From positions 1-15,864 of the forward strand of contig UQVT01000024.1 of assembly GCA_900544465.1 (NCBI GenBank): a stretch of DNA of 15,864 bases, given 5' to 3'. Every line of letters starts with the position of its first letter. Position 1 is the stretch's first letter. The notes under the pieces were generated by a model, which worked only from the letters and a program-made list of their open reading frames with translations, was not told the DNA's origin and made no database searches. Positions 8,202-14,806 of the stretch are shown in pieces. The position numbers and the translations under genes are program-made. The stretch is from an uncultured Collinsella sp. GTDB lineage: Bacteria; Actinomycetota; Coriobacteriia; Coriobacteriales; Coriobacteriaceae.

Positions 8202-9131
8202 ATGAAAATTCCCGTAGATAAGCTGACCCGCGCTTTTAAGATGGGCGCGTCCGTTAAGAAGGATTCCGATACGCCGGTGCGCGTCTCGGTCTATCTGGAT
8301 TCGTCCGCCTCGCGCTTTCTGGCCGAGACGGTGCGTGACGCCTTTGTGCCGCAGACGACCTCGGGCATTGTGCGCGTCGAGCGTCTGGGGGAGGAGCGAA
8401 TTGCTCCAAAGACCGATACCGATGTGGTACTGGTGCTCTCGTGTGGTTCCGACCGCTTGGAGAGTGCCGTGCAGGAGCTCGTGATCGCCGGTGCGCCCGT
8501 GTGCGTGCTTGCCGAGTCTGCTGTGGAGGTGCCGTTTATCGAGGAGTCCACGCCCATGCTCGGCGTGGTAGCGGCAACCGATAAGACGTATCTGCTCGAG
8601 ACGCTTGCCCGCTGGATTCTCGATCGCACCGACAAGGAAACGGCTTTTGCGGCGAACTTTGCCTTCATGCGCATCGCGGCGGCCAATCGTATCATCACCT
8701 CGTGCACGCTCACCAATATGGCGACCGGTGCGCTGGTGTTTTTGCCGGGCGCCGATTATCCCGTTATGGCGCTGGCGCAGGTGGGCATGCTCTTTGAGCT
8801 CGCTGCCGTCTTTGGACGCGGCATTAAGCCCGAGCGCGGCTACGAGGTCGCGGGCGTGCTTGCCGGCGGCTTGGTGATCCGCGCGGTCACCCGCGCGCTC
8901 GTCAAGCAGACGCCGCATATTGGGTTTGCCGTCAAGGCGCTTACTGCTGCCGCGGGCACCTATGGCATGGGCCGTGCGCTCGTTTCGCTCTACGAGCGCG
9001 ATGTCGACTACAGTCGTGCCAACGAGGTGGTCACTGCCACGTTCTCCCGCGTTCGCGATCTGGTGACCACGGTCGCGGGCGCTACCCGTCCTATGGCGTC
9101 CTATCAGGACGCATCAGATCTCGCTGCTTAG
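8202..9131 (+). CDS. DUF697-domain protein of unknown function
   Basis: A 309-residue protein. Residues about 25-145 look like an alpha/beta fold (strands VRVSVYL, DVVLVLSCG and APVCVLAES) but show no intact P-loop. Residues about 150-270 match my knowledge of DUF697: LPGADYPVMALAQVGML, FGRGIKPERGYEVAGVLAGG, and GFAVKALTAAAGTYGMGRAL, an amphipathic/hydrophobic helical region that can associate with membrane. The ATG is 6 nt after GGAGGGG (8189-8195). It starts 18 nt after rodA and ends 10 nt before the radical SAM gene, so it is most likely on the elongasome transcript. The family function is not established; a role in envelope growth is inference from location. Family assignment is from memory of the pattern. 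Confidence 0.75.
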   Translation: MKIPVDKLTRAFKMGASVKKDSDTPVRVSVYLDSSASRFLAETVRDAFVPQTTSGIVRVERLGEERIAPKTDTDVVLVLSCGSDRLESAVQELVIAGAPVCVLAESAVEVPFIEESTPMLGVVAATDKTYLLETLARWILDRTDKETAFAANFAFMRIAAANRIITSCTLTNMATGALVFLPGADYPVMALAQVGMLFELAAVFGRGIKPERGYEVAGVLAGGLVIRAVTRALVKQTPHIGFAVKALTAAAGTYGMGRALVSLYERDVDYSRANEVVTATFSRVRDLVTTVAGATRPMASYQDASDLAA

Positions 9132-9141
9132 GGGTTTTCCG

Positions 9142-11019
9142 TTGCGCGTTGCATACCAAGATTGTTTTCATTTAATTGAGCCGTTGCTCGCCAAGGTCGA
9201 GAAGCCGAGTCGCTATATCGATCACGAGTGGGGCACGCTTTCCAAGGCCGATGCCGACTACCGTTGCTGCCTGATCTACCCGGATGTGTACGAGGTTGGT
9301 CTGCCCAACCAGGGCATCGCCATCCTCTACAACATCCTTAACCAGGCCGAGGGCATCTCCTGCGAGCGCGGCTATGTGCCGTGGCCCGATATGGGTGACG
9401 CCATGCGCGAGGCGGGCATTCCGCTGCTGTCGCTCGAGGGTGCAGCGCCGGTCGCTTCGTTTGATATCGTCGGCCTGCATGTGCCGCACGAGATGGCGGT
9501 GACGAACTTCCTCGAGGCTCTCGACCTCGCTGGCATTCCGCTGTTAGCGGCCGACCGAGGTGAAGACGACCCCATCATCATCGCCGGCGGCCCCTCGGTG
9601 TACAACCCCGAGCCGTACGCGACCTTCTTCGATGCCATCCTCATCGGTGAGGGCGAGGAATCGCTGCTCGAGACCTGCCAGCTGCATCGTCGCCTGCGTG
9701 ACGAAGGAGTCCCGCGCGCGCAGATTGTTGAGCAGCTTGCATCCATTGCCGGCAACTACGTGCCGTCACTCTATGAGGTTCGTCATGACGAGCCCTGCTC
9801 GCCGCATGGCTACACCGTGCCACGTGAGGGCAAGGATGCGCCGACCGTGGTCTACAAGCGCGTCGTCGAGGATTTCGGCGCCACGAATCCGCTGTCGCAG
9901 TCGTGCGTGCCCTATGCGCAGCTGGTTCACGACCGCCTGTCTATCGAGATCCTGCGCGGCTGCGCCCGCGGCTGTCGTTTTTGCCAGGCCGGCATGACGT
10001 ATCGCCCGGTGCGCGAGCGCTCGGCCGACCAGATCGTCTCGTCGGTGATTCAGGGCCTGGAAAAGACTGGCTATGACGAGGTGTCGCTGACCTCGCTCTC
10101 CACGACCGACCACTCCTGCACTCGCGACGTGCTCGGCAGGCTCAACCGTCGCCTGGAGGATACGGGTATTCGCGTGTCTATTCCGTCGCAGCGCCTGGAT
10201 TCGTTTGGCGTGGATATGGCCGAGTCGGTCGCCGGCGAAAAGAAGGGCGGACTGACGTTCGCGCCCGAGGCCGGCAGCCAGCGCATGCGCGACATCATTA
10301 ACAAGAACGTGACCGAGGAGGACCTGGACCGTGCGGCCAAGGCGGCCTTCGAGGCCGGCTGGAACCGCATGAAGCTTTATTTCATGATGGGCCTTCCCGG
10401 CGAGCGCGACGAGGACATCGTGGCCATCGCCAATCTGGCTGATCACGTGCTGGAGCTCGGTCGTTCCGTGGTGCCCAAGGCTCGTCGCGGCTCGATCTCG
10501 GTGTCCATCTCGGTTTCGGTCTTTATCCCCAAGGCTGCCACGCCGTTCCAGTGGTGCCCGCAGCTCGACTACGACGACGTCAAGCGTCGCCAGAAGCTGC
10601 TTGTCACGAGCGTTCGCAACCGTGCCGTCCGCGTGCATTACCACGATGCCGAGACCTCGCTCATCGAGGCCGCGCTTTCCCGCGCCGGTCGTGACATGAC
10701 GCCCGTCATCATCGACGCTTGGCGCTCGGGCTCTCGCTTTGACGCCTGGGTAGAGCATTTCTCGCTCGATAACTGGAAGGAGGCTGCTGCCAAAAACGGC
10801 ATCGACCTCAATGAGCTCGTGCACCTGCCCTACGAGTTGGACTGGCGCCTGCCGTGGGAGCACGTGAGCCCCGGCTGCACGCGCGGCTTCCTCGAGCGCG
10901 AGTACCGTCGCTCGCTCGAGGGCGTCACGACTCCCGACTGCACCCGCACGTCGTGCACCGGCTGCGGGATCTGCCCCACGCTCCACGCCAAGAATGTATT
11001 GATGGGTGATCGCGCATGA
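9142..11019 (+). CDS. B12-binding-type radical SAM protein, TIGR03960 family
   Basis: A 625-residue protein. Residues about 1-200 are the cobalamin-binding-like domain (YPDVYEVGLPNQGIAILYNI, then GGPSVYNPEPY and LIGEGEES), without a canonical DxHxxG cobalamin motif. The radical SAM domain begins at about 265 with the cluster motif C274-ARG-C278-RF-C281, followed by SLTSLSTTDH and TFAPEAGS. The C-terminus has a second cysteine group, C600, C605, C608 and C611, which could bind another Fe-S cluster or zinc. Its substrate is unknown. The TTG start is 7 nt after AGGGG (9130-9134). The stop overlaps the next start (ATGA, 11016-11019), indicating translational coupling with its DUF2344 partner. The same pair precedes rplU in many Firmicutes. 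Confidence 0.9.
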   Translation: MRVAYQDCFHLIEPLLAKVEKPSRYIDHEWGTLSKADADYRCCLIYPDVYEVGLPNQGIAILYNILNQAEGISCERGYVPWPDMGDAMREAGIPLLSLEGAAPVASFDIVGLHVPHEMAVTNFLEALDLAGIPLLAADRGEDDPIIIAGGPSVYNPEPYATFFDAILIGEGEESLLETCQLHRRLRDEGVPRAQIVEQLASIAGNYVPSLYEVRHDEPCSPHGYTVPREGKDAPTVVYKRVVEDFGATNPLSQSCVPYAQLVHDRLSIEILRGCARGCRFCQAGMTYRPVRERSADQIVSSVIQGLEKTGYDEVSLTSLSTTDHSCTRDVLGRLNRRLEDTGIRVSIPSQRLDSFGVDMAESVAGEKKGGLTFAPEAGSQRMRDIINKNVTEEDLDRAAKAAFEAGWNRMKLYFMMGLPGERDEDIVAIANLADHVLELGRSVVPKARRGSISVSISVSVFIPKAATPFQWCPQLDYDDVKRRQKLLVTSVRNRAVRVHYHDAETSLIEAALSRAGRDMTPVIIDAWRSGSRFDAWVEHFSLDNWKEAAAKNGIDLNELVHLPYELDWRLPWEHVSPGCTRGFLEREYRRSLEGVTTPDCTRTSCTGCGICPTLHAKNVLMGDRA

Positions 11020-11828
11020 GTGAGCGCCTGACCGACAACCCCTCGCTCTTTAGGCTTCGTGTTCGCTATGGCAAGCGCGATCGCCTTAAGTACCTGGGCC
11101 ATCTCGAAGTAATCCATACCATTGAGCGCATCGTGCGCCGTGCGGGACTTCCCTATGCCGTCACGCAGGGCTTCTCTCCGCACATGCGCGTGGGCTTCTC
11201 TTCGGCGCTGCCGGTGGGTACGTCGTCGACCTGCGAGTGGTATGACCTGTTTATGACCGAGTTCGTGGCGCTCGACGAGGCGTTTGGGCGCCTGGCTGCG
11301 GCGTCTCCGGCCGATCTGGCGCCCATCGAGGCGGCGTACATCGACGTGCGCACGCCGGCGTTGACGGCGCAGCTCACGCGCCTGTCGTATCGCATCGACC
11401 TGCACTTGGATCCCGAGGCGCCCGTAAGCGCCGACGAGGTGCGTCGTGCGATCGACACGCTGCGCGCGGGCCACGGCATCGACTACGCGCGCGGCAAAAA
11501 GAGCAAGCGCTTGGATTTGGATCACACGCTCGTGGGCTATGAGCTCACGGCGGGGGAGCGCCCGGACCATTTGGTGCTCATGCTCGACACCCATGCCGAC
11601 AACGAGGGCTCCATGCGTCCGGAAATTTTGCTTTCCGCTGCTGATGTTTTGTTGCAGGGCTTGACCCCGGGCGTGGATGCACCTATTGTTTCCACCGGTA
11701 TGCAAGACCTCGTGACCATCTGCTCCTACGATGTCGAGCGTCAGAATCAAGCATGCGAGGACGACGAGGGCCGACTCGTCAGCCCCATACCTGTGCGAAC
11801 TTGTGGATTTGCTCCACATACTCGTTGA
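11016..11828 (+). CDS. Radical SAM-associated DUF2344 (TIGR03936 family) protein
   Basis: A 270-residue protein. The N-terminal half shows the family hallmarks: LRVRYGKRDRLKYLGHLEV (19 residues near 14-32), IVRRAGLPYAVTQGFSPHMR with a GFSPH core, then SSALPVGTSSTCEWYDL. It is predicted soluble and has no cysteine-rich cluster of its own. It starts inside the stop of the radical SAM gene and is in a different frame, so the two are separate proteins, not a broken fusion; in some bacteria they are fused. It may present or bind the radical SAM substrate, but the function is not established. The final codons also carry an inverted repeat and the -35 of the rplU promoter, so the 3' end of this gene has a dual use. 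Confidence 0.9.
   Translation: MSERLTDNPSLFRLRVRYGKRDRLKYLGHLEVIHTIERIVRRAGLPYAVTQGFSPHMRVGFSSALPVGTSSTCEWYDLFMTEFVALDEAFGRLAAASPADLAPIEAAYIDVRTPALTAQLTRLSYRIDLHLDPEAPVSADEVRRAIDTLRAGHGIDYARGKKSKRLDLDHTLVGYELTAGERPDHLVLMLDTHADNEGSMRPEILLSAADVLLQGLTPGVDAPIVSTGMQDLVTICSYDVERQNQACEDDEGRLVSPIPVRTCGFAPHTR
11802..11818 (+). repeat. Inverted repeat TGTGGA-N5-TCCACA upstream of the rplU promoter
   Basis: Perfect 6-base arms at 11802-11807 and 11813-11818 flank a five-base spacer. The element is inside the 3' end of the DUF2344 gene and ends 6 nt before the -35 of the rplU promoter, a position suited to a regulator binding site. It is short, so chance occurrence or codon constraint is quite possible. 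Confidence 0.35.
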
Positions 11829-11853
11829 CGGGGGTATTTTCGCCTGCTACTAT
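11825..11853 (+). promoter_or_regulatory. Strong extended -10 promoter for rplU-rpmA
   Basis: TTGACG (11825-11830) and TACTAT (11848-11853) are 17 bases apart, with TGC (11845-11847) giving an extended -10. This is the best promoter in the window. The -35 includes the TGA stop of the upstream gene. Transcription should start near 11860, giving a leader of about 36 nt. No large leader structure is evident apart from two TGCA copies at 11864-11867 and 11876-11879. Confidence 0.8.
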
Positions 11854-11895
11854 ATTCGGCTGTTGCACTAACTGATGCATGAAGGGCAAGTAAAC

Positions 11896-12270
11896 ATGTA
11901 CGCAATCGTTAACACGGGCGGCAAGCAGTACAAGGTCGCCACCGACGATGTCATCACCGTCGAGAAGATCGAGGGCAATGAGGGCGACAAGGTCACCCTG
12001 CCGGTTATCTTCCTCAACGATGGTAAGAAGATCGTCACCGATCCCGACAAGCTGGCCAAGGCCAAGGTTACCGCTCAGATCGTTGAGCAGTTCAAGGGCG
12101 AGAAGCAGCTGGTCTTCAAGTTCCACAAGCGCAAGCGCTATCGTCGTCTGAAGGGTCACCGTCAGCAGCTCACCAAGCTGAAGATCGTGAAGGTTCAGGC
12201 TACCTCCCGCGCCAAGAAGGCTGTCAAGGCAGAGGCTGAGGCTGTTGCCGAGGCTCCCGTCGCCGAGTAG
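11896..12270 (+). CDS. rplU: 50S ribosomal protein L21
   Basis: A 124-residue ribosomal protein that binds 23S rRNA in the large subunit. MYAIVNTGGKQYKV at the start is the standard L21 N-terminus, which fixes the ATG at 11896; an upstream in-frame ATG at 11875 would add seven atypical residues. GAAGGGC (11881-11887) lies 8 nt upstream. The basic FHKRKRYRRLKGHRQQLTKL (70s to 90s) is the conserved rRNA-binding segment. The family norm is about 102-104 residues; here a 20-residue Ala/Glu/Lys-rich tail (about 104-124) is added. It is followed after 33 nt by rpmA, with no prp (ysxB) gene in between. Confidence 0.97.
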   Translation: MYAIVNTGGKQYKVATDDVITVEKIEGNEGDKVTLPVIFLNDGKKIVTDPDKLAKAKVTAQIVEQFKGEKQLVFKFHKRKRYRRLKGHRQQLTKLKIVKVQATSRAKKAVKAEAEAVAEAPVAE

Positions 12271-12303
12271 ATTACACTCGTAACGAAAGAGTAGGTATAC
12301 ACA

Positions 12304-12561
12304 ATGGCACACAAAAAAGGACTCGGTTCCTCCCGTAATGGCCGTGACTCCCGCGGTCAGCGCCTTGGCACGAAGCGCTATGCCGGCCAGACGGTAACCA
12401 CGGGCACGATTCTCGTCCGTCAGCACGGCACGCACATCCACCCGGGTGAGAACGTTGGCCGTGGTAAGGACGACACGCTGTTCGCGCTGGTCGACGGTAC
12501 CGTTGAGTTCCACAAGGGTATCAAGCACAGGGTCAGCGTACGCCCGCTCGCGAACGCGTAA
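12304..12561 (+). CDS. rpmA: 50S ribosomal protein L27
   Basis: An 85-residue L27, which lies near the peptidyl transferase centre. The protein begins MAHKKGLGSSRNGRDSRG, so the flexible N-terminal arm is made directly, without the cleavable extension seen in Firmicutes. Conserved segments are RLGTKRYAGQ, GTILVRQHGTHIHPG and GKDDTLFALVDG. The ribosome site is modest (GTAGG at 12291-12295, 8 nt before the ATG), and the 33-nt gap from rplU suggests a shared transcript from the 11825 promoter. An intrinsic terminator begins about 25 nt after the stop. Confidence 0.97.
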   Translation: MAHKKGLGSSRNGRDSRGQRLGTKRYAGQTVTTGTILVRQHGTHIHPGENVGRGKDDTLFALVDGTVEFHKGIKHRVSVRPLANA

Positions 12562-12577
12562 TTCACCCTTCATAGAG

Positions 12578-12587
12578 CACATATGTG
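12578..12587 (+). repeat. Perfect 10-bp palindrome CACATATGTG
   Basis: This self-complementary 10-mer is in the rpmA-obg gap, and its last base is the first base of the terminator stem. There is no adjacent promoter I can recognise that it would control. It may be chance. Confidence 0.3.
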
Positions 12588-12630
12588 GGAGGCACTTGAG
12601 TTTTAGGATTCAAGGGTCTCCCTCTTTTTT
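12587..12630 (+). terminator. Intrinsic terminator after rpmA, abutting the obg ribosome site
   Basis: The arms GGGAG (12587-12591) with CTCCC (12618-12622) and CTTGA (12595-12599) with TCAAG (12609-12613) form an interrupted stem with a nine-base loop. It is followed by TCTTTTTT (12623-12630). Hairpin plus U-tract is a textbook Rho-independent terminator for rplU-rpmA. The obg Shine-Dalgarno AGGAGG begins at 12633, only three bases after the T-run, so it could also act as an attenuator for obg. Confidence 0.85.
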
Positions 12631-12646
12631 GTAGGAGGCGATTCTG

Positions 12647-14113
12647 TTGTCACAGTTCACCGATATCAGCCGCATTAACGTGTGCGGCGGCGACGGCGGA
12701 GCCGGATGCATGTCGTTTAGGCGCGAGGCATTTGTCCCCAAGGGCGGCCCCGATGGCGGCGACGGCGGTCGTGGCGGCAATGTCGTCATCCAGGCCGATG
12801 CTCAGCTGTCTTCGCTGATCGATTACCGCTTTAAGCATCACTTCCGCGCCGAGCGCGGCACGCACGGGCAGGGTGCCCGTCGTAACGGTAAGAGCGGCGA
12901 GGACCTGATTCTCAAGGTCCCTATGGGTACCGTGGTGCGCGAGCTCGATCCCGAGACGCAGACCCCGATGTTCGAGATTGCCGACCTGGTGCACGACGGC
13001 GAGCGCGTCGTCGTGGCGCCCGGCGGTGCCGGCGGTCTGGGCAACACACACTTTGTGACGTCGGTGCGTCGCGCTCCGGCCTTTGCCCAGCTCGGCGAGC
13101 CTGCCGAGGAACACTGGATCGAGCTCGAGATGAAGCTTATGGCCGATGCCGCGCTTGTGGGCTTTCCCTCGGTGGGTAAGTCATCGCTCATTGCGCGCAT
13201 GAGTGCCGCCCGCCCCAAGATTGCTGACTACCCGTTTACCACGCTCGTGCCGAACCTCGGCATGGTGCGTGCCGGCGAATATTCTTACGTCGTTGCCGAC
13301 GTCCCCGGTCTCATCGAGGGCGCGAGCGAGGGCAAGGGCCTGGGTCACCAGTTCCTGCGCCACATTGAGCGTACGGCACTCATCATGCACGTCGTCGATA
13401 TGACGGGTGGTTTTGAGGATTGCGATCCGGTTGAGGACTATCGCATCATCAACCGCGAGCTCGAGCAGTATGGCGCCGAGCTTTCGGAGCGTCCGCAGAT
13501 CGTCGTTGCCAACAAGTGTGATGCGCCGGGCACGGCCGACAAGATTGCCGACCTTAAGCGTGCGGCGCTCGACGATGGCCATATGTTCTTTGCCGTGTCT
13601 GCTGTTACGGGCGCCGGCCTCAACACGCTGATGCTTGCCGTGGGCGAGCAGGTGGCTAAGCTTCGCGCCGAGCTGGCGGTCTCTGATGAGCCGGTCGATC
13701 TGCGCGACGAGGAGTGGGAGCGTCGCCGCCTGCAGCGCGAGAAGCGTTTCCGCATTGTCCAGGAAGAGCCCGGTGCCTTCCGCGTGGTCGGTCGTGCCAT
13801 CGAGCGCATGGTCATCCAGACCGACTGGGAAAACGAGGAAGCCGTCATTTACCTGCAGCATAAGTTTGCGCGTATGGGTGTTGACGACGCGCTCGAGAAG
13901 GCCGGTTGCCGTGCGGGCGACGAGGTCCGCATTTGCCAGCGCGCTTTTGACTTTGAGGGCGCCGAGGACTTCTCGGAGTACGAAGAGCTCGAGGATGCTG
14001 GCGAGGACGTTGCCGTCGAGGCCATTGACGTGGCCGATGCTGCGGATGAGGGCGTCGAGGTTGTCGATGCGGCGGATGCCGAGGACGATGCCGAGACCTC
14101 GGAGGGCGAGTAA
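12647..14113 (+). CDS. obg: Obg GTPase (ObgE/CgtA), large-subunit assembly factor
   Basis: A 488-residue GTPase with three domains. The Obg fold (1-158) is glycine-rich (GGDGGAG, GGPDGGDGGRGG). The G domain has a P-loop GFPSVGKSS (172-180), switch I DYPFTTLVPN (194-203), DVPG (218-221), NKCD (289-292) and SAVTGAG (318-324). The C-terminal OCT domain covers about 367-437 and is followed by a strongly acidic tail of about 50 residues (438-488). OCT is absent from E. coli ObgE and typical of Gram-positive Obg. The TTG start is 8 nt after AGGAGG (12633-12638), and MSQFTDISRINVCGGDGGAG matches the family N-terminus. It acts in 50S maturation and stringent-response signalling. It begins right after the rpmA terminator. 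Confidence 0.97.
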   Translation: MSQFTDISRINVCGGDGGAGCMSFRREAFVPKGGPDGGDGGRGGNVVIQADAQLSSLIDYRFKHHFRAERGTHGQGARRNGKSGEDLILKVPMGTVVRELDPETQTPMFEIADLVHDGERVVVAPGGAGGLGNTHFVTSVRRAPAFAQLGEPAEEHWIELEMKLMADAALVGFPSVGKSSLIARMSAARPKIADYPFTTLVPNLGMVRAGEYSYVVADVPGLIEGASEGKGLGHQFLRHIERTALIMHVVDMTGGFEDCDPVEDYRIINRELEQYGAELSERPQIVVANKCDAPGTADKIADLKRAALDDGHMFFAVSAVTGAGLNTLMLAVGEQVAKLRAELAVSDEPVDLRDEEWERRRLQREKRFRIVQEEPGAFRVVGRAIERMVIQTDWENEEAVIYLQHKFARMGVDDALEKAGCRAGDEVRICQRAFDFEGAEDFSEYEELEDAGEDVAVEAIDVADAADEGVEVVDAADAEDDAETSEGE

Positions 14114-14116
14114 GCC

Positions 14117-14794
14117 ATGTCGCTGCGCGGTGGAATCGGTCTGCCCGAGCTTCCTCTAGAGGACGGGCAGGAGTTTAGGCTCGGCATTATGGGTGGCACC
14201 TTTGATCCCATCCATTACGGGCACCTGGTGACCGCTGAGCAGGCGCGTGAGTCCCTCGACTTGGATGCCGTGCTCTTTATGCCGGCGGGCACGCCTGCCT
14301 TTAAGCTTGACAAGCCGGTGACGCCTGCCGAGGACCGTTATGCCATGACGGTCCTCGCCACCGCCGCGAACCCGGCCTTTTTGGCGAGCCGGTTCGAGAT
14401 CGACCGTCCGGGCGTAACCTATACGGCCGATACGCTTCATGCCCTTCGCGACTTTTACCCGCCGCAGGTAAAGCTCTACTTTATTACGGGCGCCGACGCG
14501 ATTATCGATATTGTGACCTGGCATGATGCCGAACGAATTGCTGAGCTTGCTACCTTTATTGCGGCGACGCGACCGGGCTTTGATATCGATACGGCGCGTG
14601 CCCGAATCAAAGAGTCGGGGCTGCCGTTCGACGTGCGCTATATTCAGATTCCGGCGCTGGCGATCAGCTCGACGAACATTCGTAAGCGAGTTGCCCGCGG
14701 CATGAGCGTGCGCTATCTTACGAGCGAGTCCGTGCTCGGCTACATTCGCAAACGCAGGCTATATGCCGATTTGGGCCAAGAAGATTTTGAGTGA
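14117..14794 (+). CDS. nadD: Nicotinate-nucleotide adenylyltransferase NadD
   Basis: A 225-residue enzyme that makes deamido-NAD from nicotinate mononucleotide and ATP. The nucleotidyltransferase motif GGTFDPIHYGH (26-36, with HxGH) and the C-terminal ISSTNIRKRV (183-192) are intact. FITGADAIIDIVTWHD (122-137) is the typical central segment. The ATG at 14117 is 10 nt after GGAGGG (14101-14106), which lies within the last codons of obg; a start nearer the core would be at 14189, inside the motif, so the roughly 20-residue N-terminal extension is accepted. The gap to obg is 3 nt, implying coupled translation. The obg-nadD-yqeK-rsfS order is widely conserved in Gram-positives. Confidence 0.95.
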   Translation: MSLRGGIGLPELPLEDGQEFRLGIMGGTFDPIHYGHLVTAEQARESLDLDAVLFMPAGTPAFKLDKPVTPAEDRYAMTVLATAANPAFLASRFEIDRPGVTYTADTLHALRDFYPPQVKLYFITGADAIIDIVTWHDAERIAELATFIAATRPGFDIDTARARIKESGLPFDVRYIQIPALAISSTNIRKRVARGMSVRYLTSESVLGYIRKRRLYADLGQEDFE

Positions 14795-14806
14795 TGGGGG
14801 TCTACG

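Noticed and set aside
9166..9180. Locally AT-rich codons (including a rare TTA Leu) at the start of the radical SAM gene as a sign of transfer
   Set aside because: The rest of the gene has the same high G+C codon use as its neighbours; AT-rich early codons commonly favour translation initiation.
9766..10986. A 406-codon open frame on the minus strand
   Set aside because: It is the antisense shadow of the radical SAM gene, caused by high G+C third positions. It has no ribosome site or recognisable domain. The same holds for long minus-strand frames at 2211-3335, 782-1483 and 14759-15814.
11802..11810. DnaA-box-like TGTGGATTT
   Set aside because: It matches only 7 of 9 positions of the DnaA box, there is no cluster of boxes and no origin-type AT-rich region; a chance match is more likely.
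11875..11895. Upstream ATG that would extend L21 by seven residues
   Set aside because: L21 almost always begins at MYAIV, and GAAGGGC is correctly placed for the ATG at 11896.
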